A stretch of 64,000 nucleotides of DNA. Origin: Aliikangiella maris. GTDB lineage: Bacteria > Pseudomonadota > Gammaproteobacteria > Enterobacterales > Kangiellaceae. Where the stretch lies: contig NZ_JBFDAH010000009.1 of NCBI RefSeq assembly GCF_040719265.1, positions 124,001 to 188,000 of the forward strand. The letters run 5' to 3'. The notes beneath the pieces are model-generated. The model was not told where the DNA came from. It saw only the letters and a list, made by a program, of their open reading frames with translations, and searched no databases. Made by a program: the position numbers and the translations under genes. Below are positions 19,701-27,802 of the stretch, in pieces (position 1 is the stretch's first letter; every line of letters begins with the position of its first letter).

Positions 19701-19795
19701 CAATTATTGGTGGATTGCTGTTTTCTACCCTGCTCACCTTGGGCGTTGTTCCGGTGCTTTATGCATTATTATTTGGTGTTAAACATAATCGGTAA
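16730..19795 (+). CDS. RND family efflux permease
   Basis: A 1021-residue AcrB-like inner-membrane proton/drug antiporter with duplicated halves (TM1, periplasmic loop, TM2-7, repeated). The family's proton-relay helix reads IALGMLVDNGIVMSES: one Asp is kept and the second Asp of the AcrB pair is Asn, a subtype seen in several RND pumps. Polar lysine/threonine relay regions in the second half are present. AGGAG at 16722-16726 lies only 3 bases before ATG 16730 but 6 before GTG 16733, so the true start may be the GTG one codon later. It forms an operon with the preceding adaptor. Substrate is unknown. Confidence 0.94.
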   Translation: MVNITRAAIVNNRTSWTLLLVITFFGLWAYQNMPKDYDPGFIIRTAQVITYFPGASPERVEQLVTDKLEKVIQEIPELDYVNSESRTGVSIISVNIKESYKVMRPIWDNLRRKIEAATSELPADAQSPIVNDEFGDVFGIVIGVTAEGYTYGELENLAEQIKDDLLRLDEAAKVDIFGIQEERIFIEYNNSHLSELGLSPSQLSEQLTSRNIVNPGGTINIDDEQIALEPTGNFESVEEIKKTVINLPGSDQVLYLEDIAQISRGYVDPAKTKVSVSGERAMSIAISMRKGGNNIHLGEQVTQAINEFYRIYPIGVDFHLVSYLPKEVEQKVDNFISNLLQAIAVVTLVMLFFLGLRTGLIVAVLIPASMIFAILVMSFFDIGIDQISLAALIIALGMLVDNGIVMSESIMVDMENGKKPIAAAVDSANELKVPLLTSSLTTAAAFLPIFLAESTTGEYTASLFKVVTITLLCSWILSMTIIPMLCVYFMKIKKQRQHFNQGIYRIYHQILDKFLAYRGLTLSSTLVILVIAMMGLNRVPKLFFPPSDRPYFKVELELPLGTHIDAMDGVVKEIEAFIEKELAVGSSRNTGVTTWISYTGSGGPRFLLTHNPKPFSANYALMIINTSSFEVIDKMISKLDQYTFNHFPDLLVKLRKIENGAAIANPVEVRVSGKDSRILFEYVDLIKQQFTQIDGLKSISDNWGLPIKKLKVKINQARAKRAGISSKDIAISLQTGLSGLELTQYRENDDVIPIMMRSTAADRQDIGKLEALAVYSQATGIAVPLKQVADIEMVWEAANIMRRDRLKTVTVGAQLENDVTANEAFEQLLPWLKKQQSQWAPGYRFELGGEAESSGKANRSIVEKLPVAVLIIVLLLVAQFNSIRQSIIVLVTIPLGLIGVTVGLLVGQSFFGFMTLLGIISLAGIVINNAIVLLERIKIEREANPDNPIDAIIEAAKRRMRPILLTTATTVFGLVPLYLGGGEMWEPMALSIIGGLLFSTLLTLGVVPVLYALLFGVKHNR

Positions 19796-19930
19796 TTAAT
19801 GTGAAAGTGTGAATGTGAAGACTGTGATATAACCGGATAGCATAGGCTAATGGTAAGTATAATAACCAAACATTATCAATAAGGGATTGTATTTTGATAC
19901 GCCTGCCCCTATGTAACGAGGTAATAACAC

Positions 19931-20182
19931 TTAGCCTATATGTTGATTATTAAGGTAAACAGCGCATTCAACTAATCCATCCACTAACCAATTAAAGTTT
20001 AGGTGGGCTAATATAAATTTAGTGTAAGCGGGATAAGCCTGTAGAGCGCGAATCTTGCCGGATTGTTTTGCTAGAGTAATATTCAGCGCTGTGTTTTTGA
20101 TACATTCAATCTTTTGATCAAATTTGCGTTTTAATTGAATCCAATCAGGATTTAATTCAGACTAACCGACATATCTACACAT
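19931..20182 (-). pseudogene. Small broken reading frame of unknown family
   Basis: A frame beginning ATG (MCRYVG) meets a TAG after six codons, then stays open for 76 codons to a TAA. The downstream part looks protein-like (for example ELNPDWIQLKRKF and LVDGLVECAVYLNN) and has no start codon of its own. The most economical reading is a small gene broken by one amber mutation, or a sequencing error at 20162-20164. I do not recognise a family. It occupies the otherwise gene-free stretch 19796-20233; the rest of that stretch shows nothing recognisable. Confidence 0.35.
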
Positions 20183-20233
20183 AGACTAATTCAGTTTCAA
20201 TTCATTTCTGCCCAAAAATTATCAGGAGAAAGC

Positions 20234-21790
20234 ATGGCATTTCCAAAGATTTCCCGATTAACCGATGTTAATCAGCTTGCGGCGCATAATAAAAATAATG
20301 ATTGTATTATTTTAGTGACCAGTCAAAAAAATTGTACTACTAGCCCCTTAATTGACGAAGCAATATCAAAGGCATTGACTATCGATCAACGTATTGGAGA
20401 GCAGCCTGTATTAATTCATGCTCCAGAACTAGCTGGTGGCCGGCTAATACATTCAACAAGCGGCCCAATTGATCGTGATTATGATGATGTACGCAATTTT
20501 GGTGACGCTGCCGCCAAAGGAATCATTTTGGCCAGAGATGCGGGGGCCAAAAATCCAATTATTTTAGTTGAAGGTGTACCTGCAAGAGAAGCCTTCGCAA
20601 ATGCTTGCGAAGTCAGTTATCTGGGCGCTTGTCAGGCATTATGGCAGCCACTTGAAGCGCGTGAGTTTTTGGGTGAAAACGAAGTTGAAACGATTGAATC
20701 AATTACCCTCGTTGATGTAAATGATCAAATTAATCTGGACTTTTTATCTGCAGTTGAAGCTGGGAAAAGGTTAGCGCGTGATTTAGCAGGTACCGAACCT
20801 GAAAGGTTTGCACCAGCCGGATTTGCTGAGTATTGCCAACAGGCGATGACTGGCACATCGGTTGCGGTAGAAATTATTGATGACCGCGCGACGATTGAAA
20901 AAGAATTTCCATTGCTGGGCGCTGTTGCACGCGCTTCTCAAGCTGTGACACGGCATCAGCCAAGAGTTGTTCATATGGACTATGTTGGTGAAGGCCCGAT
21001 TGAAAAAACTTTGATCCTTGTGGGCAAAGCCGTGACTTATGATACCGGTGGTGCCGATGTAAAAATTGGTGGTCACATGGCTGGCATGAGTCGTGATAAA
21101 GGGGGAGCTGCGGCTGTTGCAGGTTTTATGAAAACTTTGGCTGAATTAAAACCTAAGGGTTTGAAGGTTCGAGCGACCTTAGGTGTTGTTCGCAACAGCA
21201 TCGGCCCTGATAGCTATGTTGCAGACGAAATCATTCTGGCTCACTCTGGTGTTCGAGTGAGGATTGGCAATACTGATGCAGAGGGTCGTCTGGTTATGGC
21301 TGATTTATTATCACATGGTCGTGAAATGGCTAAAAATGAAACGGCGCCAGAACTGATGACCATTGCCACTTTAACTGGTCATGCGTCACTTGCAGCCGGA
21401 CCCTATACAATTTTAATTGAAAATGGACCCGCAAGAGATCAGCAAATGGCTGATAAGCTGGAACAAGCTGGGGAATCGTGGGGCGACTGTATTGAAATAG
21501 GCCGCTCTCGACGCGAAGATTGGAAGATGATTCAGCCACGCAGTAAAGCTGATGATGTGTTGTCTTCAAATAATGGACCATCAGTGAGTGTCGCCCGAGG
21601 TCACCAATTTCCAATGGCATTTTTAGCATTATCGTCAGGTTTGGACAAGCATGGTAGTCAGTCTGAGCAACCGATTGCTTATACACATATTGATATTGCT
21701 GGCAGTGGTGTTGAAGGAAGTGATTGGCAACATGGTAAGCCTACGGCGGCACCTGTTGCTGCATTAGCTGCACGTTATTTACTCGGGTAA
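20234..21790 (+). CDS. M17 family leucyl aminopeptidase
   Basis: A 518-residue cytosolic M17 metallo-aminopeptidase. The two-metal site is intact: GKAVTYDTGGADVKIGG supplies Lys and Asp ligands, SRDKGGAAA the bridging Asp, and the signature NTDAEGRLVMAD the Asp/Glu ligands and the catalytic Arg. The N-terminal about 180 residues form the divergent lid/oligomer domain. The sequence around the metal site (VKIGGHMAGMSRDKGG) differs from E. coli PepA (which has MKYDMGGA), placing it in a separate 'leucyl aminopeptidase family' branch. AGGAG precedes the ATG. It is probably a single-gene unit, ending at a bidirectional terminator. Confidence 0.92.
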   Translation: MAFPKISRLTDVNQLAAHNKNNDCIILVTSQKNCTTSPLIDEAISKALTIDQRIGEQPVLIHAPELAGGRLIHSTSGPIDRDYDDVRNFGDAAAKGIILARDAGAKNPIILVEGVPAREAFANACEVSYLGACQALWQPLEAREFLGENEVETIESITLVDVNDQINLDFLSAVEAGKRLARDLAGTEPERFAPAGFAEYCQQAMTGTSVAVEIIDDRATIEKEFPLLGAVARASQAVTRHQPRVVHMDYVGEGPIEKTLILVGKAVTYDTGGADVKIGGHMAGMSRDKGGAAAVAGFMKTLAELKPKGLKVRATLGVVRNSIGPDSYVADEIILAHSGVRVRIGNTDAEGRLVMADLLSHGREMAKNETAPELMTIATLTGHASLAAGPYTILIENGPARDQQMADKLEQAGESWGDCIEIGRSRREDWKMIQPRSKADDVLSSNNGPSVSVARGHQFPMAFLALSSGLDKHGSQSEQPIAYTHIDIAGSGVEGSDWQHGKPTAAPVAALAARYLLG

Positions 21791-21832
21791 ATATTTAGCG
21801 GCATTTATTGCGGCCTAAGCCTAAGAAGTTAA

Positions 21833-21879
21833 ATTAAAAAGCGCAGGGGTTTCATCCAACCTTATCTGCGCTTTTTAAT
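21833..21879. terminator. Bidirectional intrinsic terminator
   Basis: ATTAAAAAGCGCAG pairs perfectly with CTGCGCTTTTTAAT over a 19-nt loop, with A- and T-runs built into the stem. It lies between the convergent aminopeptidase and serine-hydrolase genes. Confidence 0.85.
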
Positions 21880-21941
21880 ATGTAATTAGCTTTAATTGAA
21901 TTTTTAAGCCAGGTATTCCTCTCCAATATTGAACGGTACTG

Positions 21942-23537
21942 TTATGGGTTAGGCGCAACTCGATAAAAGTGCGGTTCATCAAACCAGATATCGTCATTAG
22001 GGACATTGAGTTTTAATTCGGTTATTTGTCCTTTCGAGTTACTGACAAAATGTGCAGTTCCCTCATTGATCCAGGCTCTGCCATTATCCCAGTGAATCGT
22101 AAATACATCGTAGTGACGATGAGATAGCTGTGCAGTGAGCATTGGAGAGGGCAACATTTTCATTGTGAGTTGATCATTTTTCAGTTCGACCAGAATATCG
22201 CCATACATCTTACTGCGATAGGTGCCGGCATAATCGGCTAACGAGTAAGCTGGCTGAGTATTTTTAGTTATAGGCCCAAGTGCTGAAGCTCGTGCTGCAA
22301 TTTTATCTTTAAAGTTACGCTTATTATTAGCAGCCAGTTTTGCCGAGTCGAACGGCTCGCTCTCACTTTTTACCTGGTTTTTTTGTGTTATTGCAATAAT
22401 TTGATGTGCTAATTGTGTTGCTAAAGGAGCGGTACTATTTGTAAAAACTGCAACCCCTAAATTATCTTCGGGAATAAGAGCGATACGCGAAGTCATGCCT
22501 TCTACGCTGCCACTGTGAGTAACCATTAATTTTCCGTGATGATCATTAACAAAAAAGCCAAGTCCATAGGCCATTAAATGATTGGGTGACTGTTCCGTTT
22601 TAGGCGGGATACTCACGGCATTAACCGCTGTCCATAATTTATCAGACACAGCTTTACTGAAAATATTTTTTCCTTTATAGCTGCCACGATTCAGTTGTAA
22701 TTGCATCCAGTGGGTAATATCTTTTGCAGAAGTAACAATTGAACCTGCGGCATCGATTGCATCATTATGATGCCAATCTAGTGGTTGAAAAATGACATTA
22801 CCTTGATTATCCAGTGCCTCGTAATGTGGAGAAGCGACCTTGGTTTTTTTTCTAATTGACTGATAACTGGTATAAGAGTTTTTCATTCCTAGCGGTTTAA
22901 ATATTTCTTTTTCAATAAATTTTCGCCAACTCATACCTGAAATTTGAGCGATGACTTCTCCGGCTGTAATGTACCCAATATTGGAATAACCAAAGTTTGA
23001 GCGAAATTGAAAATCTGGTTTAACATATTTAAAACGTCTAATAATTTCTTCTGGTTTGTATTGTGTGTCGTACCAAAGTAAGTCGCCACTAAAATGCTTA
23101 TAACCTAATCGATGTGCCAATATGTCTATCATGTTCATATGATCGCTGGCGTAAGGATCGTATAACTCAAAATAAGGTAAGTATTTTTTTACACGATCAT
23201 CCCAGCTAACTTGATTGCGATCTACAAGAATTCCCATCGCTGTGGCGGTAAATGCTTTTGAGTTTGAAGCAATGGCAAAAAGTGTATTTTCATCGACAGG
23301 CTTATTTTTGTTAATTTCTTTGGTACCGTAACCTTTGGTCAAAATAATTTGGTTGTCTTGAACAATTGCAATACTGACCCCAGGTACGCCGGTTTGTTTG
23401 AGTGCACTGTTGACTAATTGATCAAGATTGCTGAGTTGCTGCTGGTCAAGTGCCTGTGTTAAAAGGCTCAGTGGTAACAAAAATAAAAGCGCTAATAGTG
23501 AAATAAATGGATACTTGATAATGTGATTTTTTTTCAT
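21942..23537 (-). CDS. Class C beta-lactamase-like serine hydrolase
   Basis: A 531-residue exported protein. The signal peptide (about residues 1-29) is followed by a beta-lactamase/EstB-type domain with the SxxK nucleophile motif S91-N-S-K94, YSN at 184-186 and a late HSG (VTHSGSVEGM). The C-terminal about 100 residues (ADYAGTYRSKMYGDILVEL...) form the small beta-barrel add-on (DUF3471-like) common in such hydrolases. The enzyme is probably a periplasmic D-Ala or peptide/ester hydrolase rather than a resistance enzyme. The start is ATG 23537; the longer frame begins with TTG at 23567 and lacks a ribosome site. The gene is divergent from the small alpha/beta hydrolase gene. Confidence 0.88.
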   Translation of the reverse strand: MKKNHIIKYPFISLLALLFLLPLSLLTQALDQQQLSNLDQLVNSALKQTGVPGVSIAIVQDNQIILTKGYGTKEINKNKPVDENTLFAIASNSKAFTATAMGILVDRNQVSWDDRVKKYLPYFELYDPYASDHMNMIDILAHRLGYKHFSGDLLWYDTQYKPEEIIRRFKYVKPDFQFRSNFGYSNIGYITAGEVIAQISGMSWRKFIEKEIFKPLGMKNSYTSYQSIRKKTKVASPHYEALDNQGNVIFQPLDWHHNDAIDAAGSIVTSAKDITHWMQLQLNRGSYKGKNIFSKAVSDKLWTAVNAVSIPPKTEQSPNHLMAYGLGFFVNDHHGKLMVTHSGSVEGMTSRIALIPEDNLGVAVFTNSTAPLATQLAHQIIAITQKNQVKSESEPFDSAKLAANNKRNFKDKIAARASALGPITKNTQPAYSLADYAGTYRSKMYGDILVELKNDQLTMKMLPSPMLTAQLSHRHYDVFTIHWDNGRAWINEGTAHFVSNSKGQITELKLNVPNDDIWFDEPHFYRVAPNP

Positions 23538-23821
23538 TGAACTGGTCCACCCTGGCGAGCTAATCAATATAAAGTAGTGTCGTAATAAAAATTGCTTTAA
23601 TTGTTGTTACCAATTGTAAAATAAAATTAGTCAAAATATGATAATTTATCAATAATTAAAGGTTTTATCAGTGTTTTGTTATTGTTTTATATCATCTCTG
23701 AGTCTTGTTGTCTGAACTCGACATACAGAAAAACTAAATCGTTATTATTATTAAAATCAAGCGACATAAAAATTATGATGATTAAGTCGACCACTTTTTC
23801 GCTGCAATAATTGAGGATATT

Positions 23822-24406
23822 GTGAAAATCGTTCTTGTGCATGGCATATTTAATCGGGGTGCGATTTTTTTCTGGTTGAAAAAATATCTAAAACAAGCCG
23901 GTTTTAACTGTTTTTCACCAAGTCTTCGCCCATGTGATGGACGTTATGGTATCGACTATACCGCTGAGCAACTGGCCGACAAAATTCAATCTTTTGTACC
24001 TGGTGATGAAAAATTTTGCTTAATTGGATTTAGTATGGGGGCTGTTGTTGCTCGTTATTATTTGCAAAATTTGGGTGGATACCATCGAGTGACTCATTTT
24101 TTCTCTATTGCTGGTCCGCATCATGGGAGTTATTGGGCTTACCTTCCCTATCCTTCAAAAGGGGTTCGACAGCTTCGTCCAGGGAGTGACTTTCTCAGTC
24201 AACTTGCCGCCAATCAGTCGATATTAAAAAAAGTGAAAGTGTATTCATACTGGACTCCGTTTGATTTATCCATTTTACCTAGCAATAGCAGTATTTGGTC
24301 AATTGCTAACAATCAAAAAGTTAACGCATGGTCACATTTTTCAATTATTTTTAATCGCGCGGTGAAACAACATATACTGACAGAATTAATCAACGATTCG
24401 CCATAG
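23822..24406 (+). CDS. Small alpha/beta hydrolase (lipase-like)
   Basis: A 194-residue alpha/beta-fold hydrolase. The oxyanion loop HGIFNRG follows the first strand, and the nucleophile elbow is GFSMG (Ser71). The pattern resembles small cytosolic triacylglycerol-lipase-like proteins (family with PGAP1/lipase_2 features), with SIAGPHHGSYWAY after the elbow. A late His (AWSHFSIIF) may complete the triad. The start is GTG with GAGG at 23813-23816. The last 21 bases overlap the 3' end of the convergent glycosylase gene. Substrate is unknown. Confidence 0.8.
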   Translation: MKIVLVHGIFNRGAIFFWLKKYLKQAGFNCFSPSLRPCDGRYGIDYTAEQLADKIQSFVPGDEKFCLIGFSMGAVVARYYLQNLGGYHRVTHFFSIAGPHHGSYWAYLPYPSKGVRQLRPGSDFLSQLAANQSILKKVKVYSYWTPFDLSILPSNSSIWSIANNQKVNAWSHFSIIFNRAVKQHILTELINDSP

Positions 24407-24991
24407 ATACCAACTGGCTACACTCCGATAGGGTTGCCAACGTTCGGCAAGTGTTTCCATAGCACTTAAGTTTTCTGCTTGATCGCCAAATAGAATTTTC
24501 ATGCCTCGTTGTAAACCAACATCTAAGGGAGAAAAAATATCCATTCGGTGGAGTGAAAATATCATGAACATTTCTGCCGTCCATTGACCAACCCCTCTTA
24601 GCGCGGTTAATTGTTCGATGACCTCTTGATCGCTGGCATTTTCTAGTGCTTTAAAATTCAATTGGCGAGATTTTACTGCTTGGGCGATTCCCTGAATATA
24701 TTCCACTTTTCGATTGGATAATCCACAGTCGCGCAATTGCTGGTGGGCATAGTTTAATAATTTTCCTGGAACAAACCGTTTGCCAACTAAGGCTCTGACC
24801 CGCTGCTCGATAGTATCGGCAGCTTTAACTGATAGTTGTTGTGAAATGATTGATACAATTAATGTATCAAACGGATCAACATCATTAAGCTTAATTAAAC
24901 ACTTGCCATGTTGTTTGACGGTAGGTCCAAGAAACTCGCAAGCCAACAGGGCTTTGCGAGCTTTGTTTAGTGCATAGGGCGTCATTTTCAT
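24386..24991 (-). CDS. DNA-3-methyladenine glycosylase, AlkA/HhH-GPD type
   Basis: A 201-residue HhH-GPD superfamily base-excision glycosylase. The helix-hairpin-helix is LRGVGQWTAEM (131-141), followed by the Gly-Pro-rich segment and catalytic Asp157 in PLDVGL. There is no Fe-S cysteine cluster, which argues against endonuclease III or MutY. It lacks the N-terminal TBP-like domain of E. coli AlkA and so belongs to the short form. It removes alkylated purines. The gene starts 45 bases after fhs on the same strand and is likely co-transcribed with it. Its 3' end overlaps the convergent hydrolase gene. Confidence 0.9.
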   Translation of the reverse strand: MKMTPYALNKARKALLACEFLGPTVKQHGKCLIKLNDVDPFDTLIVSIISQQLSVKAADTIEQRVRALVGKRFVPGKLLNYAHQQLRDCGLSNRKVEYIQGIAQAVKSRQLNFKALENASDQEVIEQLTALRGVGQWTAEMFMIFSLHRMDIFSPLDVGLQRGMKILFGDQAENLSAMETLAERWQPYRSVASWYLWRIVD

Positions 24992-25036
24992 GCGTATTGC
25001 TCACGTTGAAGATATCATTTCTTGAGGCTCTTATTG

Positions 25037-26704
25037 CTAGCTGATGCCTATGATTTCACCATTTTCCAGTAATTCAATTTTGTTGGCGGCGGGGTCTTTT
25101 GGCAGACCTGGCATACGCATGATATTTCCAGTTAACACCACCAAAAAACCTGCACCGGCATTGACCTGAATATTTCTCACGGTCACCTGAAAATCTTTGG
25201 GGCGACCATGCAGCAGCGGATCATCTGATAATGAACTGGGAGCTTTGGCAATACAAATGGGGAGTTGCGTCAATTTTAGCGCTTCGACATGGTGTAAATC
25301 TTTTTCTGCTTCTTTGGTAAAAGCGACATCTTTAGCCCCGTACATGGCTTTGCACACCGTTCTTATTTTATCTACGACACTTTCTTCCAGTTGGTATAGC
25401 GGTTTAAACGGTTTCGAATCTTGAGCCGCTAGTTTAACTTTTTCTGCCAGTTCAATTGCGCCAGCACCACCTTGAGTAAAGTGATCGCTTTGTGCAAATA
25501 AGAACCCTTTTTGTTCAACATGTTGGCGGATGATGGCAATCTCTGCATCGCTGTCATCATGAAAGCGATTTAAAGCCACAACTGGCACTTTATTGAATGT
25601 TGTTACATTTTCGATGTGTTTATCCAGATTTTCCAAGCCCTTGCGTACAAATTCAGTATTTACCGTGGTAAGTTGGTTCTTATCCATACCGCCATGCATT
25701 TTTAAGGCTCTGACGGTGGTTACTAGTACCACAGCTGCCGGATCAAGTTGAGCCATTCGACATTTGATATCGAAGAATTTCTCTGCACCTAAATCAAAAC
25801 CAAACCCCGCTTCAGTAATGGCCCATTCGGCATGGTGCATCGCCATTTGGGTGGCCAGAATACTATTACAACCATGGGCAATATTGGCAAATGGACCGCC
25901 ATGAATAAATGCAGGTGTACCTTCGAGGGTTTGTACCAGATTGGGATGGAGCGCATCGCGCAGTAGTGCTAACAGTGCGCCTGTAATTCCTAGCGAGCGC
26001 ACAAAAATGGCTTCACCAGAGTAGCTATATCCTATTAGCGTGTTATTCAAACGCCGTTGTAGATCATTAAAGCTGCGCGCTAAACAGACAATCGCCATGA
26101 CTTCTGATGCCGCGGTAATATCAAAACCCCCTTCACGGGGGATTCCCTGCATTTTTCCGCCAAGCCCGAGCACTATTTGTCTAAGACTACGATCATTCAT
26201 ATCCATCACTCTGCGCCATACGATTTGGCGTGGATCGATATTGAGGGCATTACCATGAAAAATATGGTTATCTACTGCGGCTGAAATTAAATTATTCGCT
26301 GCGGTAATGGCATGAAAATCACCGGTAAAGTGTAAGTTTATGCGATCAACGGGAAGCACTTGAGAATAACCACCGCCTGTTGCGCCCCCTTTCATGCCCA
26401 GACAAGGCCCGAGAGATGGTTCGCGCAAGGCTAGGCATACAGAATCACCTAATTTAGAAAATGCCTGACCGAGGCCAATTGTGGTTGTGGTTTTGCCTTC
26501 GCCTGCTGGAGTTGGTGTTGTTGCCGATACAAGGATTAACTGGCTATTGGGTCGGTTGTTCGGTTCGAGCAATGCATCAATGTTAACTTTGGTAATATCT
26601 CGCCCATAGGGCATTAAATATTTATCTTGTATACCGAGTTTGTCGGCTATGTCAGTGATAGGTTGTGTTGTAGCTTGTTTCACGATCTCGGTATCAGTCA
26701 GCAT
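25037..26704 (-). CDS. fhs: Formate-tetrahydrofolate ligase
   Basis: A 555-residue enzyme that ATP-dependently joins formate to tetrahydrofolate, giving 10-formyl-THF for one-carbon metabolism. The nucleotide-binding loop TPTPAGEGKTTTTIGLGQ is clear, with further family blocks such as REPSLGPCLGMKGGATGGGYSQV and NLHFTGDFHAI. Length is normal. The start is ATG 26704; AAGGA lies 7 bases before it, and the in-frame GTG at 26707 is less well spaced. It follows the small membrane protein gene with no real gap and leads into the glycosylase gene. No folD is adjacent. Together with gcvP it indicates active one-carbon metabolism. Confidence 0.97.
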   Translation of the reverse strand: MLTDTEIVKQATTQPITDIADKLGIQDKYLMPYGRDITKVNIDALLEPNNRPNSQLILVSATTPTPAGEGKTTTTIGLGQAFSKLGDSVCLALREPSLGPCLGMKGGATGGGYSQVLPVDRINLHFTGDFHAITAANNLISAAVDNHIFHGNALNIDPRQIVWRRVMDMNDRSLRQIVLGLGGKMQGIPREGGFDITAASEVMAIVCLARSFNDLQRRLNNTLIGYSYSGEAIFVRSLGITGALLALLRDALHPNLVQTLEGTPAFIHGGPFANIAHGCNSILATQMAMHHAEWAITEAGFGFDLGAEKFFDIKCRMAQLDPAAVVLVTTVRALKMHGGMDKNQLTTVNTEFVRKGLENLDKHIENVTTFNKVPVVALNRFHDDSDAEIAIIRQHVEQKGFLFAQSDHFTQGGAGAIELAEKVKLAAQDSKPFKPLYQLEESVVDKIRTVCKAMYGAKDVAFTKEAEKDLHHVEALKLTQLPICIAKAPSSLSDDPLLHGRPKDFQVTVRNIQVNAGAGFLVVLTGNIMRMPGLPKDPAANKIELLENGEIIGIS

Positions 26705-26707
26705 CAC

Positions 26708-26938
26708 TTATTCCTTATTCTTTTCTTTAGATTTAAATTGATAGAAGGTATTAATTACAGAACCTAATGTCACAATTAATGCGCCACCAATAAACAACTG
26801 TTGCAGGGTTGTTGAAGAAAGATATTGAGGGGGATTGCGTAATAAAATCATTGCAACAATCAATATTAAAAATCCGACAAAATAAAAGCATAGCGCCAGT
26901 TTGGGAATTTTTTTGAATTTCAGATTAATGGATCGCAT
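26708..26938 (-). CDS. Small two-segment membrane protein, unknown function
   Basis: A 76-residue protein with two hydrophobic segments (about residues 15-36 and 47-66) and a Lys/Glu-rich C-terminus (KSKEKNKE). It is not recognised as any named family. It ends directly in front of fhs, whose ribosome site lies in its last codons, and follows the DUF1285 gene by 25 bases, so it is part of the tusA-DUF1285-fhs-glycosylase run. It is probably real because of tight packing and hydrophobic pattern. Confidence 0.65.
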   Translation of the reverse strand: MRSINLKFKKIPKLALCFYFVGFLILIVAMILLRNPPQYLSSTTLQQLFIGGALIVTLGSVINTFYQFKSKEKNKE

Positions 26939-26963
26939 TGATGACTACTCTTTTTCCTTCTCT

Positions 26964-27509
26964 TTATCTTTCAGAAAACTCACCTAAGCAAAAGTTTAAA
27001 TTGTTTGATTGAATGCAAACTTGATGCGTGTCATTTTGCTGTTCAATCGATGCTGTTTGCAGTAAGTTGTAGTAACAACTGCGGCTAAAACTGGCGAAAA
27101 GGTTTTTTCGTATTTGTATGATGGGAAGTTGTTGAGACTGATAATGGCTAAAGTTTATTTGTGTCTGTTCAGTTAAAGTGACGCTATTTTCACAGTTATC
27201 AAAAAAACGATATACCGGTTTAGCTTGCTGAATGATTTCAAAGTCGATAATAGTAAACGGCATCCATTCAACTTTTATGGCAACTTTTTCTACCGGAGTA
27301 ACCAGAAAATATTGATGACCTTCTTTTTTTAATACGCGTGAAAACAGTAAAATCATTTTGTGACGTGTAAATGGTGTACCTTGATACAACCAAGTGCCAT
27401 CAGCTTTAATGATGAGATCGATTTCACCACAAAGTTGTGGATTCCACTGGTCGACTGGTGGCAATGGGTTATCGCCAATCGCTTTGATAAGTGACTCGGT
27501 TGTCGACAT
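26964..27509 (-). CDS. DUF1285 family protein
   Basis: A protein of about 181 residues resembling DUF1285. The pattern CGEIDLIIKADGTWLYQGTPFTRHKMILLFSRVLKKEG is the family's hallmark (a 'G.W.h.G.PI.R..l..lFs.vL' core), followed by a second beta domain. Function is unknown. A longer frame exists to 27662 but runs through tusA; the real start is ATG 27509, one base after the tusA stop, giving MSTTESLIKAIG, which matches the usual length. Translational coupling with tusA is likely. Confidence 0.85.
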   Translation of the reverse strand: MSTTESLIKAIGDNPLPPVDQWNPQLCGEIDLIIKADGTWLYQGTPFTRHKMILLFSRVLKKEGHQYFLVTPVEKVAIKVEWMPFTIIDFEIIQQAKPVYRFFDNCENSVTLTEQTQINFSHYQSQQLPIIQIRKNLFASFSRSCYYNLLQTASIEQQNDTHQVCIQSNNLNFCLGEFSER

Positions 27510-27510
27510 A

Positions 27511-27756
27511 TCAGGCTTCGCCTTTTTTAATCCAATAGTGAAAGGGAGAGCTGTCCGTTTGTGCTTCGAGCAATTGATGATCCATAAACTCACAAAAGCT
27601 GGGAATATCTCTTTTGGTTGCAGGATCATCTGCCACAATATGAAGTATATCGCCTGTATCAATTTTTCGCATCGACTTGCGGATCATCATAATGGGTTCG
27701 GGGCATTTCAGCCCCAATGTATCAAGCGATATTTTTGTATTGCTTTTAAATGACAT
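27511..27756 (-). CDS. tusA: TusA-family sulfur carrier protein
   Basis: An 81-residue sulfur-relay protein. The N-terminal signature LDTLGLKCPEPIMMIRKSM contains the active Cys that accepts persulfide sulfur, as in TusA of the mnm5s2U34 tRNA thiolation pathway. The rest (GDILHIVADDPATKRDIPSFCEFMDHQLL) fits the two-layer alpha/beta fold. It follows rhlB by 46 bases and is tightly joined to the DUF1285 gene. Confidence 0.92.
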   Translation of the reverse strand: MSFKSNTKISLDTLGLKCPEPIMMIRKSMRKIDTGDILHIVADDPATKRDIPSFCEFMDHQLLEAQTDSSPFHYWIKKGEA

Positions 27757-27802
27757 TTTCTTTTTTTGATTGACCAGGTTTCTTGTTTATCAAAGAATCA
27801 AC

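Noticed and set aside
19255..19737. A 160-codon minus-strand frame inside the RND permease gene
   Set aside because: It is opposite a clear membrane-protein gene, with composition explained by the complementary hydrophobic codons.
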